A DNA stretch of 64,000 bases, from NCBI RefSeq assembly GCF_039539445.1, contig NZ_BAABDD010000001.1, positions 186,001-250,000 on the forward strand, written 5' to 3'. Position numbers and translations under genes: made by a program. Source of the stretch: Salinactinospora qingdaonensis (GTDB taxonomy: Bacteria; Actinomycetota; Actinomycetes; Streptosporangiales; Streptosporangiaceae). The notes below the pieces were generated by a model. That model did not search any database and was not told where the DNA came from. It worked only from the letters and a program-made list of their open reading frames with translations. This document shows, one piece after another, positions 16,885-25,536 of this stretch (positions within the stretch are counted from its first letter, which is position 1; each line of letters begins with the position of its first letter).

Positions 16885-18969
16885 TCAGCGGGAATTCTGC
16901 GAGGAGTCTTTGCTCCTGTTCGGCAGGGAACCCCTGGGGAGCGGACCCAGCGCGCGCACGACGACCTCGACCCTACGGGGGTCGGCCATAAGCTCGTCGA
17001 GCAGCACGGGCTCGCCTTGGCCATCAGTGAGGGGGATGCGCCAGTTGGGGTACTCGTCGTTGGTACCGGGCTGGTTTTGCATGCGCCGGTCCCCCACGAG
17101 ATCGGCCAGTGCGATGCCGAGCATGCGGGCCGGGGTGCGCGCCAAGTAGGTGTGCAGGGCAGCGGTCACCACTGCGGGCTCGGACATCGGGTCGACGGCG
17201 GGATCGAGCAACCGGAGTTCGACAAGCAGATCGCGCCATGCGGCTACCTGCGCCTCGGCATCGGCACGCTCACGCTGAACCGGGCGCGTCAACAGACCAA
17301 GACGGTCGCGCAACTCGACGTGCTCCCCCGACAGAAACGAGGCGACCGGCGGCAGGTCGTGGGTGGCCACAGTGGCCAAACAGTTGGCGCGCCAGCGCTC
17401 GGGGCGGCGCGGGCTGCCGTCGGGCTCGCGCTCGAACCACAACACCGACGTGCCCAATATCCCTCGCGTGGCGAGATGGTCACGCACCCACGGCTCCACC
17501 GTTCCCAAGTCCTCTCCCACGACCGTGGTACTGAACTCGTGAGCGGCCAGCAGGAGCGCCCCCACCATCCCCTCGTGGTCATAGCGCACGTACGTGCCCT
17601 CGGCGGGAGAGGCCCCTTCGGGAATCCACCACAGCCGGAACAGTCCCATGATGTGATCGACCCGGATACCGCCGGCGTGGCGCATCGCTTGCCGCATCTG
17701 CTGTAGGAAGGGACGGTAGCCCTGCTCGGCGAGACGACAGGGGTGCCACGGCGGCTGGGACCAGTCCTGCCCCTGTTGGTTGAATTCATCGGGCGGCGCG
17801 CCCACGCTGACACCGGGCGCCAAAACGTCGGCGTACATCCAGGCATCAGCGCCACCAGCTTGGAATCCAACGGCGAGATCGTGCACGATGCCCACGCCCA
17901 TGCCGGCAGCGCGGGCACTGGCCTGGGCCGCGGCGAGCTGCTCGTCGATGATCCACTGCATCCACCGGTGGAACTCCACGTGCGACCAGAGTCGCATCGC
18001 CTCCTTGGCGACGTCGAGCTCGGCGACACCGTGCAGTCGCCGGGGCCACGCGCGAAAGTCCGCGCCGCGCTCCTCGGCTATGGCGCACCAGGTGGCGTAC
18101 TCCACGAGCGCCGAGCCCTCACGGGCCAGGTAGGACTGGAACGCCCTCTCTCGGGAGGGGCCGCGGGGAACGTGGTACAGCTTCGACAGCGCTTCGCGCT
18201 TAGCCAGCCATATGGCGTCGCGGTCCAAGAGGTCGGCGGTGCGCCCGCGCTCGCGCAGCGGACGGGCGAGCCGTTGGATCTCCTCGCGCTGTAACGGGTC
18301 GAGGTTGGCGTACTCGGGGATGTCCTCGATCCGGATGTAGAGAGGGCTGACGTAGCGGCGGCTCGTAGGCAGGTAGGGCGAGGGCTCGATGGGTGGGGAG
18401 GGTTCGGTGGCGTGGATGGGGTTGACGAGAGCGAAGGAGGCTCCGAGGTCGCGCGCGCTCCAGTCGCAGAGCTCAGCCAGGTCACGCAGGTCGCCCATGC
18501 CCCAGGAGACGCGGGAGCGAACGGAGTAGAGCTGGGCCATCAGTCCCCATAGCCGCGCCTCGGGGGGCGTGCCGGGAACGGCGATGCGTTCGGGGACCAC
18601 CAGCAACGGGGCGCTCTGGTGGACATCACCGCGCTGGGCGTGGACGAGGTGCACCCCCAGCGGCAGGGTCGGCGACAGCCGTGCCGGTGAGCCGTCGGCA
18701 AGCTCCACCCACGCTCGGGCGTCCTCGGGCAGCGGGGTCCGTGGTGTCCGGCCCGAGCGGGCCACGACCGCCGGCGGCAGTAACCGGGCGGCCTGACGGT
18801 TCCAGTGGGCTTCCAACGCCGCACGCGGGTCGCTCGCGTCGACCCCGAGTGATGCCAGGACGTGGCGCAATGTGTCGGTGGGGACCGTGACTCGGTCGCC
18901 CCTCCAATCCACATAGGTCGTGGCCACGCCGTGCTCTTCGGCGAGGCGCGTCAGCTCGGCATCACTCAC
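16885..18969 (-). CDS. malQ: 4-alpha-glucanotransferase (amylomaltase)
   Basis: The 694-residue protein is a GH77 disproportionating enzyme that transfers maltodextrin segments between alpha-1,4-glucans. It has the N-terminal extension typical of actinobacterial MalQ. Catalytic landmarks include GGIRVDHIMGLFRLWWIPEG (nucleophile Asp), AHEFSTTVVGEDLGTV (acid/base Glu) and TVATHDLPPVASF (transition-state Asp), then the C-terminal NQPGTNDEYPNWRIPL. No other glycogen gene is adjacent. It starts with ATG at 18969. Confidence 0.95.
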   Translation of the reverse strand: MSDAELTRLAEEHGVATTYVDWRGDRVTVPTDTLRHVLASLGVDASDPRAALEAHWNRQAARLLPPAVVARSGRTPRTPLPEDARAWVELADGSPARLSPTLPLGVHLVHAQRGDVHQSAPLLVVPERIAVPGTPPEARLWGLMAQLYSVRSRVSWGMGDLRDLAELCDWSARDLGASFALVNPIHATEPSPPIEPSPYLPTSRRYVSPLYIRIEDIPEYANLDPLQREEIQRLARPLRERGRTADLLDRDAIWLAKREALSKLYHVPRGPSRERAFQSYLAREGSALVEYATWCAIAEERGADFRAWPRRLHGVAELDVAKEAMRLWSHVEFHRWMQWIIDEQLAAAQASARAAGMGVGIVHDLAVGFQAGGADAWMYADVLAPGVSVGAPPDEFNQQGQDWSQPPWHPCRLAEQGYRPFLQQMRQAMRHAGGIRVDHIMGLFRLWWIPEGASPAEGTYVRYDHEGMVGALLLAAHEFSTTVVGEDLGTVEPWVRDHLATRGILGTSVLWFEREPDGSPRRPERWRANCLATVATHDLPPVASFLSGEHVELRDRLGLLTRPVQRERADAEAQVAAWRDLLVELRLLDPAVDPMSEPAVVTAALHTYLARTPARMLGIALADLVGDRRMQNQPGTNDEYPNWRIPLTDGQGEPVLLDELMADPRRVEVVVRALGPLPRGSLPNRSKDSSQNSR

Positions 18970-19099
18970 AGCACCGATGATGCCTTACCAGCTCACCCTC
19001 TGGGCAGTCCGCCATACCCGACAATCGCGATTAGTGCGCACGTGCGGTACCGCGGCGCCACCGCTGAGGGCTGGCTGCTGGGCTCGCCTCGCCCGCGGG

Positions 19100-20530
19100 C
19101 TAGACCGACCACAGGGGCGGGATCCGCCCACTCCACGGCCGTGCCGCTTCAAGCTGGGCCGACAACGAGAGCAGGGTGGCCTCGTCGTTGGGGCGGCAGG
19201 CGAGCATCACCCCGATCGGCAACCCGGCAGCGTTCCAGTACAGCGGGAGGCTCACGGCGGGCTGACCCGTGAGGTTGTACATAGCGGTGAACGGGGTGAA
19301 CGCCATCATCCGCTGGAACTCCTCGGCCACGTCGCCGCCCGCGGTGAAGTAGCCCACCGGTACCGGTGGGGCGGCCAGCGTCGGCGTGAGCACAGCGTCG
19401 TAGTCCTGTAGTACCGACATCGCCGAGCGGACCGCCTGCTGCACTCCCATAGCGGCGTGAACGTAGTCGGCGGCCGAGGTGCGCGTGGCGCGCTCGCGCA
19501 ACCAGCGGGTGAGGGGACGCAGCAGGTCCTCCCCTTGCTCAGGAACGGGGGCAGTGGCAGCCATCGCCGCCCAGACCACGGTGAACCGTTCGGCCAGGGA
19601 GGGATCGAAGGGGAGAGTGATCTCCTCGACGTGGTGGCCCAATGCGGTCAACGCCCCGGTGGCGTCATCGTAGGCGGCCACCACATCGGGGTGGAGCTCG
19701 ACCCCAGGCACGTGCGTCCGGCAGAACCGGGCCACACGCAGTTGCCCCGGCTCGCGGGCGGCGTAGGAACGAAACGTCTCCCCCGCCGGCAGCGGCGGCG
19801 GGACGTAGTAGTCGCCGGGACGGTTGCCGGCCATGGTGTCGAGCACGAGCGCGGCGTCGGCCACAGTTCGGGCGATGGGCCCCGCGACCGCCAGGCCGAG
19901 CAGGTCGAAGCCGTCGGGGGCGGCGGTGACCCGGCCGCGGGTCGGTTTCAGGCCGACCAGTCCGCAGACGCTGGCGGGAATCCGGATGGAGCCGCCGCCG
20001 TCGCTACCTTGGGCCACCGGCGCCAGCCCCGCGGCCACAGCCGCGGCTGCCCCGCCGCTGGAGCCGCCGGCCGAGCGGGTGAGATCCCAAGGGGTGCGCG
20101 CCGCTGGGGCGATGTCGTTCTCGGTGTAGCAGGACAGCCCGAATTCGGGGGTGTTGGTCTTACCGAGGAAAACGGCGCCGGCGTGACGCAGTTCGGCGAC
20201 GAAGGCAGAGTCGGTGGAGGCGAACTGTTCGGCGCAGGCCGACGACCCCGAGGTGCAGCGGACGCCTGCGACCATGTCGAGATCTTTGACGGGAAGGGGG
20301 AGTCCAAGCAGCGGCGGAAGTTCCGCTGGCGTGTCGGAAACGAGCCGTTCCTCCGCCTTTTGGGCCTGCCTTTCGGCCAATTCAGCAGTGACCGTAATGA
20401 AAGCTCCCACGTGATTGTCAAGCCTGCTGATACGGTCGAGGTAATGGCTGGTGATCTCGCCAGGAGAGAGCTCACGCCGGCGGACCGCTGCTAGCTGGCG
20501 TTCTGCGCTCAACTCGTGGATGTGCGTCAC
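19100..20530 (-). CDS. Amidase-signature family hydrolase
   Basis: The 476-residue enzyme has the complete amidase-signature Ser-cisSer-Lys triad: PLPVKDLD (Lys at about 80), TRSAGGSSGGAAAAVAAG at about residue 157 (cis-Ser) and QGSDGGGSIRIPASVCGLVG (nucleophile Ser) near residue 178. GKTNTPEFG and LKPTRGRV also match. Such enzymes hydrolyse amides, and the group includes GatA; there are no GatB or GatC genes here and the sequence is closer to general amidases, so tRNA amidation is unlikely. It diverges from the NERD gene. Confidence 0.9.
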   Translation of the reverse strand: MTHIHELSAERQLAAVRRRELSPGEITSHYLDRISRLDNHVGAFITVTAELAERQAQKAEERLVSDTPAELPPLLGLPLPVKDLDMVAGVRCTSGSSACAEQFASTDSAFVAELRHAGAVFLGKTNTPEFGLSCYTENDIAPAARTPWDLTRSAGGSSGGAAAAVAAGLAPVAQGSDGGGSIRIPASVCGLVGLKPTRGRVTAAPDGFDLLGLAVAGPIARTVADAALVLDTMAGNRPGDYYVPPPLPAGETFRSYAAREPGQLRVARFCRTHVPGVELHPDVVAAYDDATGALTALGHHVEEITLPFDPSLAERFTVVWAAMAATAPVPEQGEDLLRPLTRWLRERATRTSAADYVHAAMGVQQAVRSAMSVLQDYDAVLTPTLAAPPVPVGYFTAGGDVAEEFQRMMAFTPFTAMYNLTGQPAVSLPLYWNAAGLPIGVMLACRPNDEATLLSLSAQLEAARPWSGRIPPLWSV

Positions 20531-20673
20531 TCTCGCGAGGTTAGAACACCGCGCAGCTCCGCGGTTGCCGAAACAAGAAATATCATCATTCCCAGCGAGC
20601 GCCCTACGAACACGTAATACTCGCCATACGCCAGGGAATAAAAGTGTGAGTTTTCTCGGGATAGGACCACGGA

Positions 20674-20692
20674 GGAACTAAGGCTAACCTTT
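20674..20692. promoter_or_regulatory. Possible DtxR/IdeR iron box before the NERD gene
   Basis: The 19 bases ending AAGGCTAACCTTT match the IdeR/DtxR consensus (TTAGGTTAGGCTAACCTAA) at 12 positions, including an unbroken ten-base core AGGCTAACCT. The left half is poorly conserved. It lies just before the GTG at 20698 in the divergent gap to the amidase gene, which is notably richer in A and T than its surroundings and should carry promoters for both. Confidence 0.3.
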
Positions 20693-20697
20693 CCACC

Positions 20698-21573
20698 GTG
20701 GATTCGGCGACTAGCTCCAGCACCGACACCGTAAACAGCCACGAGGAAGCGTCCTCGCAGCACACCGATGCCAGCGCTCCCGCTCGTGCTGAGCATGAGA
20801 GCGAGCGGCCCGTGGCACAGGACCAGGCCGCCGCAGCCCAAAGCGAGGGGGGCCCACGCGGGCGCGGCGGTGTCGGCGAGACCGCTCGGCAGACCTACCA
20901 GGCCCTGCTCAAGCGCGGCCTGACGCGCGCATGGGCTATCAGAGGCGCCACGGGGCTTGGAGTCGGTCTGGCCGCCGGCCTGCTCACCGGGAACTGGCGT
21001 ATCGGTGCCACGTTTGGCGTGGCGGCGGTGATCCTACTGGTTGTACGCTCCGCGCGACGTTACTCCGAGGTTCCGCACTGGCGCCGCCCCTCTGCGGCCC
21101 AACGCCGCACCGAGGCGCAACTCCGCCTTATGAAACGGATGGGGTACCGCACGCTGCACGCCCGCAGCGTCAAGGGCGGCAACGGCCAGATCGACCACTT
21201 CGTCGTCGGCCGCCGCGGCGCGTTCGCCATCGACTCCGAAGCGTGGGACAAACGCCTGCCCGTACGCAACAAGCTCGAAAACCTCTTCCACGGCCGCTAC
21301 TCCAAGAACGAGCGCATCGACGAGGCGCTGGAGGAAGCGAAAGCGGCCCAAGAAGCGGTCAGCGAGGAGTTGGGGCGCGAGATCACCGTGCATCCTGCCC
21401 TCGCCCTTTACGGACCCAAGCTGCAATGGGACCACCACATCCTGCGTGGGGTCCACATCCTCACCGGTACCCGGGTGCGCAAATGGCTGCGTCAGGTCAA
21501 CGCGCGGCTCAGCGAGGAAGAGATCGAGGAGATCTTCCAGGCCGCCCAACGGGCGCTGCCCCCGCGCACCTGA
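20698..21573 (+). CDS. Membrane protein with NERD nuclease-related domain
   Basis: The 291-residue protein starts at GTG with a disordered, Ser/Glu-rich region of about 75 residues. One hydrophobic hairpin follows (GATGLGVGLAAGLLTGNWRI, then a VAAVILLVV helix). The C-terminal part, from about residue 130, is a NERD domain: GYRTLHARSVKGGNGQIDHFVVGRRGAFAIDSE, with the Gly-Gln-Ile-Asp-His core and the D..E pair expected of this nuclease-related fold. Domain function is inferred; processing of DNA or signalling is only suggested in the literature. The start lacks a strong ribosome site. Confidence 0.8.
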   Translation: MDSATSSSTDTVNSHEEASSQHTDASAPARAEHESERPVAQDQAAAAQSEGGPRGRGGVGETARQTYQALLKRGLTRAWAIRGATGLGVGLAAGLLTGNWRIGATFGVAAVILLVVRSARRYSEVPHWRRPSAAQRRTEAQLRLMKRMGYRTLHARSVKGGNGQIDHFVVGRRGAFAIDSEAWDKRLPVRNKLENLFHGRYSKNERIDEALEEAKAAQEAVSEELGREITVHPALALYGPKLQWDHHILRGVHILTGTRVRKWLRQVNARLSEEEIEEIFQAAQRALPPRT

Positions 21574-22101
21574 AAGGCATCCGCCGACTGGCCAACCACG
21601 GCACCGACAAGCGCACTGCCCCGCGCGCATCTGGAAAGGTGCTCCCTCCCTCGATGCGCTGGCGCATGGTCATCCCCGGCCGGGCTGTGTCCGCTCCTGC
21701 GGGCTGAAAGCTGGGTGGTGAGGGAAGGCTCCCGTCGGGGAGGACGTGGCCTAGGCTGGTCCGGCACTTGTTGGAGCGCGTGCAAAGCGTCTAGCGGCTG
21801 GTAGAGGCGCCCACCGGCGCACACCGGTCGCGGCCAGCCGCGCCCGGTGTGGCTCGACACCATCAAAGCCCCGGGCCAACCCGTTTTCACCGGCTTTTCT
21901 CACGATACGGACGTGGGATCTTCGTGTCCGAGACGCAACGGGTTGCCGGGCGGGGCTACCATCGGTGAAAGACCTATACCACCCGGCCCAAGGCGAGAAG
22001 GCGCCGGCCGGCCGCCCCCGCTGTGGTGCGGGCGCAACGGTCGCGCACTCTGCCCTGGTCCGGGCATCAGACAACAGTTCGCACCGACGGGAGCCAACCC
22101 C
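21574..22101. other. 528-base ilvD leader/intergenic region
   Basis: The stretch between the NERD gene and ilvD carries no convincing gene; frames through it have poor composition. No leader peptide rich in branched-chain codons and no classical terminator-antiterminator pair was found by eye. A ribosome site GGGAG lies before the ilvD ATG at 22102. Promoter location is not determined. Confidence 0.4.
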
Positions 22102-23970
22102 ATGCCCGCGCTTCGCTCACGCACGGTCACCCATGGCAGGAACATGGCCGGCGCGCGCGCACTCATGCGCGCCACCGGCGTGGAACGCGAGGATTTCGGC
22201 AAGCCGATCGTCGCCGTGGCCAACAGCTTCACTCAGTTTGTGCCCGGTCACGTACACCTGCGTGAGGTGGCTGACGTGGTTTCGGGAGCCGTGCGCGAGG
22301 CCGGCGGCATCCCTCGCGAGTTCAACACCATCGCCGTGGACGACGGCATCGCCATGGGCCACGGCGGGATGCTCTACTCGCTGCCCAGCCGCGAGGTCAT
22401 CGCCGACGCGGTGGAATACATGGTCAACGCTCACTGTGCCGACGCGCTGGTGTGTGTCTCCAACTGCGACAAGATCACCCCGGGCATGCTGCTGGCGGCC
22501 ATGCGGCTCAACGTCCCCACGGTCTTCGTCTCGGGCGGGCCGATGGAGGCCGGCAAGGTCACCGTGGTCGACGGCACCGCCACCAGGGAACGCAAACTCG
22601 ACCTCATCAACCCGATGATCGCCTCGGCCGATGAGAGCGTCTCCGACAGCGAACTCAACGAGCTGGAGGAGTCGGCCTGCCCCACCTGCGGTTCGTGCTC
22701 GGGCATGTTCACGGCCAACTCGATGAACTGCCTCACCGAAGCCATCGGTCTGGCCCTGCCCGGCAACGGCACAGTGCTGGCCACCCACGTGGCCCGCAAG
22801 CAGCTCTACGAGGACGCCGGACGCCTCGTGGTCGACGTGGCCCGCCGCTACTACCAGGATGACGACGAGTCGGTGCTGCCGCTGTCGATCGCCTCGCCCG
22901 CGGCATTCGGCAACGCTATGGCGCTGGACGTGGCCATGGGCGGCTCGACGAACACGATCCTGCATCTGCTGGCAGCGGCCACCGAGGCAGGCGTCAAGTT
23001 CGGGCTGCCCGAGATCGACGAAGTCTCGCGTAACGTCCCGTGCCTGTGCAAGGTCGCGCCGAACTCGGAGAAATACCACATCGAGGACGTGCACCGAGCC
23101 GGTGGTATCCCCGCCATCATGGGCGAGCTGGCGCGCGCGGGGCTCATCGACACGTCCCTGCCCACAGTGCACGGCAAGAACGTCGGAGAGTACCTGGCCG
23201 ACTGGGACCTGTGTTCGGAGAGCGTCACCGACGAGGCGCGCGAACTGTTCCACGCCGCTCCGGGAGGCCGGCGCACCACCCGCGCCTACTCCCAGGACAC
23301 CCGTTGGGAGAGCCTGGACACCGACCGCGAGACCGGCTGTATCCGCGACTACGAGCACGCCTACACCGTTGACGGTGGCCTATCCGTGCTCTACGGCAAC
23401 CTCGCCGCCGACGGGGCGGTCGTCAAGACCGCCGGTGTCGAAGAGGAACTGTGGACGTTCAGCGGCCCGGCCAAGGTCTTCGAGAGCCAGGAAGAAGCCG
23501 TCGACGGCATCCTCAACAAGAGGATCGAACCCGGCGACGTGGTCGTCATCCGCTACGAGGGCCCCAAGGGCGGCCCCGGCATGCAGGAAATGCTGTACCC
23601 CACGAGCTTCCTCAAGGGGCGCGGCTTGGGCAAGGCGTGCGCGCTGATCACCGATGGCCGGTTTTCCGGCGGCACCTCTGGTCTGTCGATCGGACACGCC
23701 TCCCCCGAAGCCGCGGCAGGCGGCGACATCGCGCTGGTGCGCGACGGCGACACCATCAGCATCGACATCCCCAACCGCTCGCTGCATCTGGAGGTCGCCC
23801 CCGATGAGCTGGAGCGGCGCCGCGAGGCCCTGCTCAGCGACCTCGGCTCCTACCGGCCGCGGGATCGGGAGCGGCCGGTGACCGCGGCCTTGCGCGCCTA
23901 CGCCGCTATGGCCACCTCGGCGTCCACCGGCGCCGCCCGTGACGTCACCCAAGTGGAGCGGCTCACCTGA
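22102..23970 (+). CDS. ilvD: Dihydroxy-acid dehydratase
   Basis: The 622-residue enzyme makes 2-oxo acids from 2,3-dihydroxy acids in valine and isoleucine synthesis and contains an Fe-S cluster. Cluster and Mg ligands are visible: NTIAVDDGIAMGHGGM, SNCDKITPGML (Cys at about 121) and SACPTCGSCSGMFTANSMN (Cys at about 195). DGRFSGGTSGLSIGHASPEA near the C-terminus holds the catalytic Ser. The length matches the E. coli type. The start at ATG 22102 begins MPALRSRTVTHGRNMAGAR as in the family; the reading frame extends upstream to 21847 without support. Confidence 0.96.
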   Translation: MPALRSRTVTHGRNMAGARALMRATGVEREDFGKPIVAVANSFTQFVPGHVHLREVADVVSGAVREAGGIPREFNTIAVDDGIAMGHGGMLYSLPSREVIADAVEYMVNAHCADALVCVSNCDKITPGMLLAAMRLNVPTVFVSGGPMEAGKVTVVDGTATRERKLDLINPMIASADESVSDSELNELEESACPTCGSCSGMFTANSMNCLTEAIGLALPGNGTVLATHVARKQLYEDAGRLVVDVARRYYQDDDESVLPLSIASPAAFGNAMALDVAMGGSTNTILHLLAAATEAGVKFGLPEIDEVSRNVPCLCKVAPNSEKYHIEDVHRAGGIPAIMGELARAGLIDTSLPTVHGKNVGEYLADWDLCSESVTDEARELFHAAPGGRRTTRAYSQDTRWESLDTDRETGCIRDYEHAYTVDGGLSVLYGNLAADGAVVKTAGVEEELWTFSGPAKVFESQEEAVDGILNKRIEPGDVVVIRYEGPKGGPGMQEMLYPTSFLKGRGLGKACALITDGRFSGGTSGLSIGHASPEAAAGGDIALVRDGDTISIDIPNRSLHLEVAPDELERRREALLSDLGSYRPRDRERPVTAALRAYAAMATSASTGAARDVTQVERLT

Positions 23971-23988
23971 CTGTGGGCTGGTGCATGA

Positions 23989-24143
23989 GGTTCTGTTTTT
24001 CGGACGGCTGGGGTGCGGGGGCCTAGGGTGTTCCTCGTCCGCTCGTGCATCGATCGCTGCGCGATCTCACTCACCAGCCCGCGGAGGCGCTCACCCGCTC
24101 GCGCCCACCGCCCGCCCTCGCCGCCCGTCCAAAAACAACAACC
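23989..24143. repeat. Inverted-repeat element, copy B (about 155 bp)
   Basis: The left end GGTTCTGTTTTTCGGACGGC is identical to copy A at 16529 over 20 bases, and the right end reads, on the opposite strand, GGTTGTTGTTTTTGGACGGG. The internal core GCTCGTGCATCGATCGCTGC plus GCGATCTC lies at 24041-24068. The middle is also similar to copy A (CGCTCGCGCCCACCGCCCGC). It sits between the convergent ilvD and fmdB-like genes, the same kind of location as copy A. Confidence 0.7.
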
Positions 24144-24192
24144 TAGCCGGCAGGCACTGGCGGCGCCGCACACGCGGTGCCGCCAGCGCGCC

Positions 24193-24399
24193 TCAACCTC
24201 CAGCGCAGCAGCCGCCGCCGCAGCAGCCGCCTCCCGGGGCCGGGTCGGCGGCAGTGCCGCCCACGGCCACCGTGGAGAGTAGCTTGACGGTGTCATCGTG
24301 GCCATGCGGACAGCGGGCGGGGTCGTTGGCACGATCCATGGGGCGGGAGAGTTCAAAGGTGTCGCCGCAAGCTTTGCAGCGGAATTCGTAACGAGGCAT
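24193..24399 (-). CDS. FmdB-family zinc-ribbon protein
   Basis: The 68-residue protein begins MPRYEFRCKACGDTFELSRP, a CxxC half of a zinc ribbon, then RCPHGHDDTVKLLSTVAVGG with a partial second half (CPHG in place of CP.C). It ends GGGCCGGGCCAGG, a Gly/Cys-rich tail common in actinobacterial members. These proteins are usually labelled putative regulatory proteins; their function is not established. The start at 24399 gives the canonical beginning. Confidence 0.85.
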   Translation of the reverse strand: MPRYEFRCKACGDTFELSRPMDRANDPARCPHGHDDTVKLLSTVAVGGTAADPAPGGGCCGGGCCAGG

Positions 24400-24535
24400 A
24401 GCACTATGGTCCCCCGTGTGAGGGGGTGGTAGTGCGAGTCGATGGGAGTGGCGGGCGACACAACGCCGACACCCCCGAAGCGGGGGACGTGAGAGGCGCA
24501 GCCGGCGGGCTGCGGCCCCGCGGAGCAAGCGCAGC

Positions 24536-24609
24536 GGTCCGGTCAAAGCGCCACTTGGCCGGCGTTCGTCGCCTCTGCCGACGAACGCCGACTCGGTCAC
24601 CACCGGACC
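24536..24609. repeat. Nested perfect inverted repeats (8 bp outer, 11 bp inner)
   Basis: An inner hairpin GGCGTTCGTCG (24561-24571) and CGACGAACGCC (24579-24589) with a 7-base loop is flanked by an outer pair GGTCCGGT (24536-24543) and ACCGGACC (24602-24609). It occupies the gap between the HNH gene and the FmdB gene, both on the minus strand. It may terminate the HNH transcript or form a structured RNA. No T tract follows. Confidence 0.45.
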
Positions 24610-24684
24610 GACGACTGGGGTGAGGGCTGCGAGGGAGCATCCCCCGGAGCCGGGTGGGACTCGGGCCCGGCCCCGGAACGCTGG

Positions 24685-25236
24685 TCAGGCGGCTCTCACC
24701 GAATTCCTCATATACGGTGCCCACAGCGGATCACCGTGCTGTTCGCCGTTGATGAGCCGCCAGTGCAGCCCACGCGGGACCATAGGGGTAACGTTGAGTT
24801 TCCAACCCAGCTCGTCGAGCAGTCGGTCGGCTTTACGATGGTTGCACATTTTGCAGGAGGCCACGACGTTCTCCCATACGTGCGCGCCGCCTCGGCTGCG
24901 CGGGATCACGTGGTCGATGGTCTCGGCGCGCTTGCCGCAGTAGGCGCAGTGGTAGCCGTCCCTGCGCATGAGCGCCACCCGTGTCAACGGAACGCGACGC
25001 CGGTAGGGGACCCGGATGTAGCGTCGCAACCGGATGACAGAAGGCACCGAGAGGGCCGTGGTGGCTGAGTGGAGCATGCGCCCGGTCGAATCGCCATGCA
25101 CGATCTCGGCCTTCTCGCGCAGCACCAGCAGCACCGCACGGCGCATGGGAAGAGTTGTCAGTGGTTCATAGCTGGCATTGAGCAGCAGTACGTGACGGCT
25201 GACTGTGCCACCCTCCGCACTGCGCCCGGCGCTCAT
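24685..25236 (-). CDS. HNH endonuclease
   Basis: This 183-residue protein carries a compact HNH domain in its second half: CAYCGKRAETIDHVIPRSRGG, then WENVVASCKMCNHRKAD. The two CxxC pairs (about residues 97-100 and 129-132) bind structural zinc, and DH plus the N and H residues give the betabeta-alpha metal site. The N-terminal half (VLLLNASYEPLTTLPMRRAV) matches the common actinobacterial stand-alone HNH family. AGGAG before the ATG at 25236 supports the start. Its cellular role is unknown; no restriction partner is nearby. It diverges from the peptidase gene. Confidence 0.9.
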   Translation of the reverse strand: MSAGRSAEGGTVSRHVLLLNASYEPLTTLPMRRAVLLVLREKAEIVHGDSTGRMLHSATTALSVPSVIRLRRYIRVPYRRRVPLTRVALMRRDGYHCAYCGKRAETIDHVIPRSRGGAHVWENVVASCKMCNHRKADRLLDELGWKLNVTPMVPRGLHWRLINGEQHGDPLWAPYMRNSVRAA

Positions 25237-25536
25237 ACCAGCTCCTGTGGAGTCGAAGCGTCGGGCAAACGTTTATCAGCCCCGGCCGACGCGCTGGTCA
25301 GCCAGGGGACCTCCCTGTGGACTGGCCGAATGGCCAGCAGTATTCGCGTTGCCACACGGACCTCCCGTGGTGGTTCCCGCCGAGTCACGTCCCGCCTTCA
25401 GTTTGCTTGGTCGAACCAGGTTGTCGCCACCCCATTTATCTCGGGTGTCAGGAAAACGACAAGCAAACGAATGATCATTGTGGCCGGGGAAGGCCCCACA
25501 GCGGCGAGGGATCAGCGGTCGAATAAAGTGCGGGAC

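Noticed and set aside
25069..25536. N-terminal extension of the prolyl oligopeptidase
   Set aside because: The extra 150 residues overlap the divergent HNH gene and do not resemble the family; the family start is at 25537.
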